This document shows positions 29,204 through 41,100 of a DNA stretch of 64,000 bases, one piece after another. The position numbers and the translations under genes are program-made. Under the pieces are notes generated by a model. That model saw only the letters and a list, made by a program, of their open reading frames with translations. It searched no databases and had not been told where the DNA came from. This DNA is from Baylisascaris procyonis. Its lineage: Eukaryota; Nematoda; Chromadorea; Rhabditida; Ascarididae. The first letter of the stretch is position 1. Every line of letters begins with the position of its first letter. Location: positions 1,302,001 to 1,366,000 of the forward strand of contig JAZARR010000296.1 of NCBI GenBank assembly GCA_037389465.1, given 5' to 3'.

Positions 29204-32073
29204 GTTACTGTTTTACTGTTCAGCTAGCTAAACAAAAGTGCTAAAGAATCCTGCAATATCTCTAGGTATCTACATCTTTTTTTAATCGGTTTTTCCATTT
29301 GACCAACGAACTTAAATCCAGGTGTAGCAGTTGAGAAATTTGTTCGGGAGTCACGAACATGTGTTAGTGATAAAATGGCTGTCCTTATATGATCATATGC
29401 TCATGTTGGGATCGATACTGGGGGGGGGGGGGAGGGCCTTTCAATTATTGGGCTTATTTGATATTCGCATCGAATTGCTTATTTATATATTTTCATGCAG
29501 AGATGGGCCGAGTGGATGATCAATTAATATTTTTTGTTGCACTACTCGCAGAACAAATGGGTTGTTTCACATTCGCATCCGACTTGATCGATCAATGCAA
29601 ATCGTTTCCTGGTAATCACCTCGTACACCAACAGAGAATTAATATTCAGAAGTAGGTGCACTTTAGTTGAATTATTGTTTGTTGACTACTCATTTATATT
29701 TGAGTTAAATTTAGAAATTCGACTAATTCGTTTTGATTTTATCTATGCAAATTTTATGTAAATAGAATCGATCGCTATTTCCTTTATGTAAATTAGATTG
29801 TTGAAATTGTCCTCTTTTTGTTTGGCTTATTGATAGAATGAATCCATTTAAGGTGAACAGTAACTCAGAATTATATCACTGATGAGTACCGATTAAATTT
29901 ATTCATCTCCCTTTAAAATGACGTCATTTTGACTATTTGTAGGCAATGTGGACAATTCGATGGTTGTGTGGAACCTTGTCTAATGAAATTCGCCGATCTC
30001 TATCGTATGGAAATCGATCAAATATATGGTAAGATATATTTATATAGGCAATTTTTAATGTTATTGTTGTAGTATGCCCATTCAAATTTAGTGAACTAGT
30101 AGAGTTCTTTAATTTACTGAAATAATTGTCGAGTGAGGAGAAATTTTGAAGTTGCTGAACAATGTAAATGAGGAGATTTAAGAGGATTTATACGGCATTA
30201 TTGGTTATATAAGAGTAATTTTACAGATAATAAATTCAGTTAGGTGATTTCAGTCTTGAAAGGATACCATTTTTACGTAGTTGTTAGAACAATGCGGTCG
30301 TTCTTGTTCTTCATTCAAATGACCACTGATGGATTATCCTTCTTTCTCTATTTTTTTTTCTGTTATTTTATAATTTCCCCAAATCTTTTTCGTATTTGAT
30401 AAATTTATGGCTATTTTTCTGTTTTGTTTTATTTTTCAATAAATCAATACCCTCATCAATTTTATTTCTGGTTTTCGAAGGAAAATTATTTTTTAATTAC
30501 TTTTTTATTCAACAAAAAAAAAATTTAATTGTTGATTTTACAGACGAATTATTAAAGTCATCAAAGGATTATCTACAATTTTTCGATGCAATCGATCACC
30601 GTGATACGGAACGAATGCGCTCATTATTAATACAAAATGAATGCAAAATTTCATCGATTTTACTTATATCAGCGTTGATATGCTTCAAAAAGGTTTACTT
30701 TTTCAGCTTTATTTCGAAAATATTTGTAACAAATTGTGGAATAGCCTAATTATATTGTTATATATTGAAAGTGATTTTATATTGAAAGTTATATAACAAT
30801 GTATTGCTGTATTGAAATGAAAGTAATTGATGCAGATATGAACAGATATTGTCCTTCAAAGATTTTTTGAAACGATATTGTAAGAGAAATTATTTGCTAG
30901 CACTTTAATATCATTTTATAAACGCAATATCGAGATAAATGTTTTTTCTGTAATGCATACTGAGCAGCGCTGTCCCCACATTGCCTATTTGAGTAGGAAA
31001 TCCGCCCGAATCTTTTGGAGATCCATGCAGAACATGAGAATAAACAGGTATTACTTGTGAGAAAAAAGTGGAAATATTGGTGCCGTGGCATTGTAGAAGA
31101 TTGTCGCAAAATTTTTATAAAGGAAAATATGAAAAGGATGTAATTTTGTTCAATTTTCGAAAATGATATGACTTTTTTTTTTACTTGATGGATTAAGGAA
31201 AATTTGATGCACAGAAATTTCTATCTTCAAATATTCACGCAAGAAATTGATTTCTCAGAAGTTTGTGTGGGTAAGTTTTTCTGCAGTTAGTAGAGATAAG
31301 AGGGGAAGAGGGGAAGATGGCAAGGAGAGTAGGGAAATGATTGGGATATCTAATTCAAATGTTTTTCATTTATGAGTATTCAATATGTGGTTATCGTTGG
31401 AATTGCCATGCGATATTTCAATCGTTATTGTGATCGGTGATTCGGATCGTCGATGCAGTTTTCTTTCAGACTCCAACCGCTGAGATGGTCACGTTGATAG
31501 ATCATATGTGTGCACAGCATCCACTCGTCATCCTTTATCCACCAGGCAGTAGTGTTGATGATGACGATGAATTTGCATATGATGCCCTCAAGAAGGGGGA
31601 TATCCCCTCACCTTGTCGTGGTAATTATACTCAGGTGAGACTTTTCGATGATTGTTGCAACCATCTGAATTCATAGAGGACATCCCTAGCAAGGGGTGAT
31701 AAGAGGAAGGGAGGGGTGGTCTATATATCGATGCCAACGTATTAGTTGCCTGTTTAGTGCAGATGTCCTCAAAAAATTTTTAAGTTACATCGTAACTTAA
31801 AAAGAGCTCACAGTTTTATCTTGTTATAAAATCTCTCTGAATGCGCTTGGATTTTTTAGCCCTGAAAGGGGTTTTGCCGGAAATAATCGATGGTGGTCAA
31901 GGGACAATGTTTGAGTTGGCATACCTAAGCAAATAGTAGAACAGCTGCTCTAGTATAAGAGACAAGGCGGTGCAATTTTTTGAACGTTTTCAGCTCATTT
32001 GAGTTAATATGTGACATACTGCTCGCCTCTTTTTCATCTGAATACTAAATAAAAAGCAGCTCGGTGAGGGCAA

Positions 32074-32108
<35 letters not shown>

Positions 32109-32319
32109 TGATCTACAGATATGCACACAGACGTACCGTACGACATACACACAGACAAATGCACAGACATAAGTACATCACAAGGATAATGATGATTAAT
32201 CGAAATGAAGTAATGAGGGATTTCAGATGTTTTTGAGTTTATTATCAGTGCCTATTTTTCAGTTACTTTGTCAGTTAATGCAGTCACGAAGGGAGATCAC
32301 CGAAGGGTGCAACAAATAG
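17354..32319 (+). CDS. SKIC3: SKIC3/TTC37, TPR scaffold of the Ski complex
   Basis: Twenty-two exons with continuous phase: 17354-17434, 18337-18566, 19339-19519, 20068-20193, 20652-20914, 22148-22397, 22627-22750, 23178-23305, 24164-24292, 24843-24878, 24956-25099, 25491-25664, 25922-26385, 26924-27128, 27750-27824, 28538-28612, 29001-29109, 29501-29651, 29943-30028, 30544-30692, 31470-31634 and 32263-32319; 1133 residues. TPR units recur. YKKAIALDENKPAAWQGLAK matches human [31 protein letters not shown], then LALLKLQLDMVDEAVEDLQS, and later SLHCIKAALLLNANNALAW also follow human TTC37 in order (from memory). Known role: scaffold linking the SKIC2 helicase and SKIC8 to the cytoplasmic exosome for 3'-5' mRNA decay. 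The model is about 430 residues shorter than human, mainly C-terminally. The 36-nt exon at 24843 and the exon 4/5 junction are the least certain parts. Confidence 0.9.
24432..24467. repeat. Perfect 17-bp inverted repeat
   Basis: TTGGCAATTTTTCAAAA is followed after 2 nt by its exact reverse complement, in the SKIC3 intron between exons 9 and 10. The 2-nt spacer is too tight for a normal RNA loop, so a DNA foldback remnant is likelier than an RNA gene. Confidence 0.85.
25238..25280. repeat. (TA)n microsatellite
   Basis: About 21 TA units in the SKIC3 intron between exons 11 and 12. Confidence 0.95.
29140..29200. repeat. (TA)n microsatellite
   Basis: About 30 TA units starting some 30 nt after the donor of SKIC3 exon 17. 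Confidence 0.95.
29420..29432 (+). repeat. Poly-G tract
   Basis: Thirteen consecutive G on the plus strand in the SKIC3 intron before exon 18. Confidence 0.95.
32075..32105. repeat. (TA)n microsatellite
   Basis: About 15 TA units in the last SKIC3 intron. Confidence 0.93.
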
Positions 32320-32340
32320 TATCAATCTACGAATCACATC

Positions 32341-32346
32341 AATAAA
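32341..32346 (+). terminator. Polyadenylation signal of SKIC3
   Basis: AATAAA begins 22 nt after the SKIC3 stop codon, which implies a very short 3' UTR. A second AATAAATAAA cluster at about 32462 is a fallback. Confidence 0.55.
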
Positions 32347-35180
32347 TATTAGATAATTTTCGCTCCTGTATTGTTTTTATATGTTTGTTGTAATTATTAT
32401 TTACTCTCCCAACCGGGTATGTTATTTATAATTCCTTTGTTATCAGTGGCTGTTGAATTTCAATAAATAAAGATTCTAATTTAATTGTTCGACAAACTTT
32501 ATAGTCCATTATCGTTGAGATTTTATAAATCCAAGCAGTTTGACTGAATCGATATTTTATATCAATACCACTTATAAAATACTCTTTTTTTGAGAACATA
32601 ATGCTTGATGCAGTATATATGAAGTAAAAATTGCAAGCAAATAATGCCTATAACATATAAACGGAGTATACGGAAACTTGAAAAAAAATAAAAATAAATA
32701 TAATAAGAAAAATTCGAAAGCAAAGAAATAATGCTGTAAAATTTTTGATGCAAAAAGAAAATTTAAAATTTTCTTCACTGGAATTTCAAAATTACTTTCC
32801 AAACAAATGAAGGGAAAAAATTTTTTTTCTGAAAATACTAATCTTTTGACTTTTTTTAATATTTACCTACAATTTACTATAGGTTGATTTCTTCTATTAT
32901 TTATTTCTGTTCGTTGAAATCACCGCTGGCGAAAATGATGCTAGACAATGAGATCCTGAACTCTTCGCCAGTAATTTCAGGTTGTCTAGACGTCTATAGT
33001 GAATATTTAGAAGATCCTTTGTTTATCTTAGGCGCTATGTTATCTTAGGTGCTAGTTCATTCGTACGTCGATCTTTGCCAGCCATCTTTCTACGTTTCAA
33101 TTTGCCAATTTAAACCAAACCATCCTAAACCTTTATTTTCGAGGCTAGAAACTAGGATTGTAATATTTACAGATAGGGGTGGCGAGAAGGGGTAGAGGGA
33201 GGGCAAATGTTGTGCATTCATTGGATCTGATGGTGCTGTTTTTTTATTTATGAGATCTACGATGCCTTATTATAGGCACATATATCATGACGAAGATTTA
33301 ATTATTGTATGCATCATGGGCTTACCTTTTTTTATTAGTGGTACCTTAACTATGCAGGTATATTCGTAAATCAATGTGTATGTTACAGGGTATTCCCCAG
33401 TGATTTATGGTATTTTATATACCTTTTCTGTGACATGTCTAATTTTCTGCCAAAAACCTACCTTACTTCCATTCGCAACCGCAATCGGATGTTTTTCACT
33501 ACTGTGCCATGGAAATATGGCGCAAATGTCTCGTGACCTAGTATCACCGACAAAGACAATAACGGAAAAGCAAAAAAATTTTTTAGAGGTAGATCTCAGA
33601 AGCGGAAATGAAATCGGCAACCAATGCCATTTGGAATGATGCCAGTTGAGAGGAGTGAACGTTTTCACCGGCCACTAGCTGTTGCTTTCATCGGCCAGCA
33701 GTTGTACTTCTTATAAATACGTGTTAAGGTTGAGTGCTGAGTGGATAATCGTAGCTGTTGAGTTCGAGAGGCGGCTGGCTCCATCTTTTTCTCTTGCAAA
33801 TGGCCTCAGCATTGAAAGTGCTCTTCTCTTGCAGCAGGAGCACCTCATCCACTCTCCTCTTTCATGCAAGAAATTTGTCACATGCACCTAAAGTTGACAG
33901 GTTTGAATTAAGTTTATTTTTAAATAAATCCATCATGAGTGACTAATTATAGAATTCAGTCTTGCCGGGCAACTGGTGGTCAGTGGCGGTCATTGCTGGC
34001 CCAGATAACATATTATAGCCTTGTGGTGCTTTAGCAGCAGAAATTATATATTTCGAGCCAACGTTTGTGTCTTTCGGAAGCGTTATGTGAGGTGTCGAAG
34101 GTGATGTTCGGATCACCTTAGCGAACATCTTTCACTCATAAAACATATACCTCTCCTATATATAGAGTTAATATTTGCGTTAATTCGATAAGCATTATTA
34201 TTATTAGAAGTGAATAAAAAAAATTGTTTTTTTTTTCAGAGAATTTATAAATTTTGCAGTTTATAGTGAAGAACACTTTAAATAAATAATTTAACGAGAC
34301 GATATTTCTTCCGGTTTTCTATGATGTGTTTACGAAATACCTCTATTAGAAGGAGGTGTAAAACAGATTAATCACAAAAGCAGACTAAATATTTAAATCC
34401 CATAAGTTGAAAACATTTAGAAAAAAACTACGGAAGAAGTATAATTTTAAGAAGAAATGGTTGAAATTTTACTAAATCGATAAATATGCGTCCCCTCATT
34501 CAAGGAAATCTTGATGCGTTTATTAGAGGGTCTTGTGGGAGTATAGAAACTTTGGAAGGTGGGAGATGACAGCCGAGACCATTTGTGCCTAATCCCGCTT
34601 CAAGTTAGCCACACCTATGGAAGAGGGGATAGGGTAGCTTGAACGAGCAAGCAAAGTGGTCTAGAAGGAACAGCGAGCCAAGCACGCTACTGTGGCCCCA
34701 ACTTGGTGACATGAGCAACGCTGTTTCACTTGATTCCCTCTTTCGAACTAGCCTGGTCATCTTATCCAATGCGCAACCGAGGCCAGGTTTTTCCCTCGAA
34801 CGTGGCTTACCCACGTTTTCCCACGCGTGGGCAAGTTTGGGCTGTGGCCACCTACTCAACCCCCTTGTATGTTCTCGGCCTAGTCCTTTTTTTCTCTTAA
34901 GGTCCCATATTATCAAGTCGAATGGTGGAAGTCCTTAACTGTTGAACTCCATTTCACCTTTCCTGAATTAGAGGTGTTTCCTACAAAAACAACCCTTTGC
35001 ACTTAGTAAATAGTAACAAATAGCACTAGTTGAATGCTGATTTATGATAGTGTTATAATGAATACACTCTATCGTTTCTATAAGATGTAATATAAAACTT
35101 TCTATCAGCGTTCCCAGATCATTAGTAATAAATATTTTTATTATTAACGTCTAATATTAGATTACCTTTGTGCACTATAA
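32347..35180. other. Intergenic SKIC3-L2HGDH, with a GC-richer segment
   Basis: 2.8 kb without a recognised gene. Positions about 34600-34940 are clearly GC-richer than the rest and open on both strands. They contain the 12-bp palindrome CCCACGCGTGGG at 34820-34831. If L2HGDH has a mitochondrial-targeting first exon, it would lie in this interval, but none was identified. Confidence 0.5.
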
Positions 35181-38100
35181 ATGACAATATTTAGTGGTGT
35201 AACGCCGCAATTCGACGTCGTAGTGGTGGGTGGAGGAATCGTTGGATGTGCCACTGCTAGACAACTCAAAATCACCAATCCTGACCTGAAGATTACTATC
35301 GTCGAAAAAGAGGATCACCTTGGTTGGTTCACTTCATAGTGCTATAGGATTGACTCTTACATTATAGTACGATGGTGACACTAACTGCTGCTGCACTACA
35401 CGCACGCATAAGGTTTATGATTGAAGACATCATTTATGAGTGTGCAACATTCGCTATCACGTGCCAAAACAATTTTACTATGGGCATTTTATTCGTTATG
35501 CCCTCTGTTCACATATCGTTCCACATAACTCTGTTCATGCGCTTATCACATATTGATATCCGTCCAATTTTTCAGAAATTAGGCGATAAAATTTCTTAAG
35601 ACACTAATTTTCCTTGAGTGTTTTTCCATGATAATTCAGAATGTCAAAGATTGCTTTTGATATTGGGGAATAAAAGTTTTGGTGGCAAGTTGCAAGGGGA
35701 AAATAGCGTTAAACAATCAACATTTTCTTTGCCAAATATTTTTGGAGTTTTTTTTTTTCTTGAATGGTTTCTTGCATCTATTCATAAGTACGAATATTTT
35801 CATCAGATTTTCGTATCAGTGCTGAAAATTTGAAACCTTAAAATTTGCAGCCGACCCGCTTTCTTTCCCGTTTGGGCACGGGAAGGAGTAAAGGAATGAT
35901 GAGGGGAATTTCATCTATGTTAGCATAATAATTTGCCCATTAGTTTCTATGCATTTTTGCTGGTCCTTGTCAAATGTTCAAATGTCAATGATATGGTGGA
36001 CAATATTTGAATTACGTGTTGAGAATTTGCATACTTGCATAATTTGCGTACAATAAGGAACTAGGTGGTCTAATTAATTCTGCATGAAATTCAGCTCCAC
36101 ACCAAAGTGGCAACAATAGTGGCGTTCTCCATGCTGGTATCTATTATCAACCGGGCAGTCTAAAGGCAAAACTTTGCGTTAGAGGTAAGTTTTTTAAATA
36201 AGGTCATCAATTCCAGGAATATCGCGTTCCCTTTGCGCACCTCTATCATTTCATTTACCCTCTATCGTCTTTGATTGATAAAAATTTCTATTTTTAAAAA
36301 AAATATCAAAAAACTATTCATGTGCTCAATATTCGAAGCGATCGCATTATTGGGAAAAAGCCCATATAAGCTTAGCTTAATTCAACTTTTTATCATTAAT
36401 TAGAATCATTCGAGCATTAAAGTTTATATAATTTTCAATTTCCGTTTACCTTGACAGATAAATATAATACCTAAGCTGAATTATTTCATATCGGTTTTCC
36501 TTATGTTGGCAATAGTTAAAATTGCAGGCATTGATCTCGTATACGATTATTGCGATAAGAATAAAGTACCCTATAATAGGAATGGGAAACTTATCGTTGC
36601 TGTGGAACCTGAGGAGATTCCACGATTACAGGTGTTTTTTTAAATTGTTTAGTATTGCAGCAATAACGTTTTGTGTGATCTTTTTTTTTTTTTGGTTTGT
36701 ATGATTTATGAATTTATACAAACACAACTGCTTAAATTTTAGCCGGATTTCTGGATGTTTATGGAGAGAAGGGAAGGAAACAGTTCTCTGATTAAGCAAA
36801 GATAAATTTGGTATGAAGAAGTCTCGAATTTTTTTTGAAAAAAAAAAGAATATTTGAAATACATAGGTCAAATTTTATAAATATATATACTTATTTAATT
36901 TGTGTATTTTCACAGCAGGAGGGGAATTATTTAAAAATGAGCAAGGACTTGAAAATTTCCTACTCTAATTAGCTTGAAGAGATGAGGGAAAGTAATAGGA
37001 TAAGGGAGATAATATAATCCCTATCGTCCTTGCCGCATCATGTTTGATAATGGGGTCGCTTGGATGTCGACTGGTAGGCAACCCACGTTTGCATCCTTTT
37101 CGGATACAAATCAAATTTATAGATTCGACGATATCTTTCACTCAGTGAAAGATTTATTTAGATCCTATTTTAGACGTTATTCGAACGGGCACAAAAGAAC
37201 AATTGCAAGCAAATTGAAATGATCGATGGCTCAAAAATTAAAGATTACGCCTCACATATTCAGGTAATTAATTTATTTTAAGGAATATTCATTGATCATT
37301 TTTTAACTAAATTTTTTAATGATTCATTTCCATATATCGATATTACCATTTTTATATTACGATCGGGAGCATCGCTAATGGAAGAATTTCGATGTGATCG
37401 AATAAATTAAACAGAGAATCCTTGAAAATTGGATGGTGGAGAAAAAATATAAGAATTTAGTGAAATAAATCAACGAAAACTTATAGGTTTTTTTCTTTTT
37501 TATATTGTTCCTCCCCTCCCCATACTATACGATATTTACAACGTCCAAAATGGTTTCAGTATTGATGTGATTTTTAAGTTGAGAGTTCTTCTGAAGTAAA
37601 TCTCTGAGCTTTTTGATTTAGTGCCCTTCTGGATCCTCTCATATCAGTGGGAAGGACCTTGCTCATTTTTGAAACATTTTAAATATTCAGATTTCAAAAA
37701 AGTTGCTAGTCTCAGATTATTCTTTTATTCCTCGATCCCTCCTTAATATTGGTCGCTCCGATGAAGTTGGCTAAAGTCGATTATGTTGTTCAAGCTAGAT
37801 GAGACGTTCACATGACACGCTCAAGCTGGATTCTTCATTTATAATTTCCTTCATTTTACTTTTTTTTAACATTTGTAATTTCATTTTTTATTTTTTATTT
37901 TTTTTTTGAATTTCTAATATTTCATGTTACTTCTTTTCTTTCATTTTACTCCCATTCTATTATACAAAATAAAGAATTGATAAAAAAGTAAGATTATTTA
38001 TAAATGCGTCGTGGTGATTTAAGTCAGTTTTTTTCTTTTTGCAACACAATGCATATTGCGCACCAGGTACAGTGTGAAAAATATACAGTATGATAAAGAA

Positions 38101-41100
38101 ATAGGCATAGATTCGTGGAATATTTTCATGTAATGTTTAGAAAGTAATGGTAGGTGCCGTAATTTGCGCGGAAAGTGTCTACCTCGTTTTTTGCAAGGTT
38201 TGACATTAAAGTTGTGGTCATTGACGATTGGGCGCATTTGTCGTATCGAATTCATTCGATAATTGGGCGCATCTGTCATATTTGTTCATCCAGTTACGAC
38301 ATCGTTTAGTGATCATGAGGTATATGTGATGATCGTACAAAAACTGATGAAAGCTTTAAAGCGATGCGCTTTTCACAATTGTACTATCGTTTTATTGTAT
38401 GGGAAGTGAATTATTCTTCTAGTAGGGAACTTCCCGGGGAAGTTAGAAGAGGAAGCAATAATCTGAGATATAAGGAAACTTGATGTTATCGCCTCGGGTT
38501 GAATTTAGGTAAAATTTAAGGGAAATTTTTACTGATTTTCAAAAAGAAATGGAAAATGGCACTCTCGAGAAACGAGAAATGAATTGAATTTCTAACAGCA
38601 TCGTAATTCCAAAACCGATTGAATGGTTGAAACGGTGTTCTCTTCCGGTACCAATACCCTCCCTATCCTCTTCACGTTGTCCCCTCATAATACGCACATA
38701 CATACAACTTTAGAGAGACGACCATACTATGTCGAATACTGCATATAAAAGAAGCTGTTTGCTGTTTGTTTGCAATTCGTTTATATGAGTTAACCACGTA
38801 ACAATATGAAATCTAGTGAATCTTTATGCAAATATTTATTTGATTTTAGACATGTGAACTATAAAATAAATAAAATAAATAAAATAAATAGACATATGGA
38901 CTATTCGCTTTAGATTTTAGCAATAAGTTTATGTAAATTTTATTGAATATATAAACTCAAAAATGTGGTGCTGCTTTATGATCATATTAAAATCAATTGC
39001 TTCATTGCAGAGAGAAGGGATAGCAGATTATCGTTGCAATGTTTGCACTGATAATCACTGATAACAACTGTACCTATCATTTATCACTCGTAATAAATGT
39101 AACGCTATTCGCCTTTCATCGTTGCAAATCTGCAAAAAAAAAAAAAAATAAAAAAAAAGATGTTGATACAATGCTGCAGTAAAATACGATTGGAGTAACG
39201 ATTAATCTTAATATAAAAGTTCCTTCAGAGAGTATAGGGTATATCGTTCAATTTTGAATAAAACTTTTAGTGATATTCTTACATTTCCTAATTGGGAATC
39301 GTTTTATTCCTCGTTCTTAGTGAAAACTCATCGTTCAAATCCTTCTCCCTCTCTCCCTCTCTCCCTCTCTCTCTCTCTGTGATGTCTAAAAGAGGAATAG
39401 AAAGATTTTTCAGACATTTAGAAAAAAAAAATTTGGTTAGAACTTTATTAGCAATAAAATAAAGAAATGAAATCTTTAGTGAAAGAGAGAGCATACAACA
39501 TTAGGATTCAATGTTTATAAAGGAAATTCAGCCGGTCACTTATGCGATCGGTGGAATTCGCTTTTATTTCAATACTATGAAAAGAAACTTCACACTTTCT
39601 TATTGCTTCTAACAAAATCGTTTTGTAATTTCTTCCGATTTCCTATTAAATTTAATTTTATTATTTATTATAAATGATTTAAATATAAAAGAAGATTTTT
39701 TATAGGGTCTTAAAGCGATATGGTCACCGTATACGGGCATAATCGATTGGGGTCTAGTGACACGTTCGTTTGCCGGTGATTTCGAAAAACGTGGTGGTAC
39801 CGTTTATACAAGTTATCCGCTAAGGAAATTCTCATTCGCCGGCGAATCAACTAAACAAGGAACACCGAACGATTATCCACTCGTTATCCATTCCGATCCA
39901 GATCTTGTAGGTTTTACGAATTATCTTTCTTTTATTCAATATTTTCGTCGAGAAGGTATTACCTGTTAGTAATGTTTAGTTGAAGCTTCTGATAGCTCAA
40001 GCTCCTCTTCGTTGCGCAATGGGTTCTTATTGACAGCTGTTCTTGAAACTCCGCTTCGATGACGTGAACGAGAAAGGAGTGAAGGCTTACCAATTAACGC
40101 TATACTCGGAGTTTTTGATTTTAAATAATATTTTTTACTCAGTATACCATTTATTTCAATTGTTGAATCATTTGCTGTAGGATATATTATGATATGGATT
40201 CTTTTTTCATCGTATGTTTCTTACTGTATCACGAGTGGTACTGTTTAGTAGTAAGAGAAGTGATTGAAAGAATAGAATTCAACCGTTATGCGGTAAAGTA
40301 AATTAGTTTCGATTGGTGGTCTTGGGAGGATAATCCTAAGGTAGAGAATAAGGAACCCTAATTATCGATGAAGAAAGACTTAATCCCTGGTCGATAAGGA
40401 ATCCTGGCTGCCATGGTGATCTGTGTCTATGTTCGATTATGATACTGATGGTTGTAAATACCAATCTCTAATCGTTTGGTCCTCGAAGCCGTATTCGTTG
40501 AGGTTTCTGGTTCATTATAGATCGGGGGAGGTTTTTTTCGTTAACCATTGATATTTTTATTCCATACTTTTTAGTGTCACCGATCATTATTTCTATAGAT
40601 ATTCACATATGTGATTTCTCACCATCAATGATGATTGCATAGGAGTGAGCCTTATTGCCACCCTTGCTGTCAAGAAATCTAATTTCATAGCTATATCGTA
40701 TCCTATAATCTCATTACCCCTATTTAAGGCACCTATTCATTGCAAATACGTTATCACATGCGCAGGTTTGCATTCGGATCGTGTGGCTCAACTTTCTGGA
40801 TGTTCAGAAATGCCAAAAATTGTGCCCTTTCGAGGAGAGTATCTCTTATTAACATCTGAGAAGAAAAATCGCATCAAAACTAACGTCTATCCGGTTGGTT
40901 CGTTTCTTTTGTATTTATGTTGTTTACTGTATTGCGCGCCGAAGGCATAACCAAAAAATGTGAAATGGATGGATAAAGGAGATCAGCACTATATCTATTC
41001 GTTTTTCTTACTCTAAAAGTGTGTATCCTTCCATCCCTTGGTACTACCGATAACATTAAAGGATGAGACAGTCGGGATTCTGTTCTTCCGCCCATTGTAG

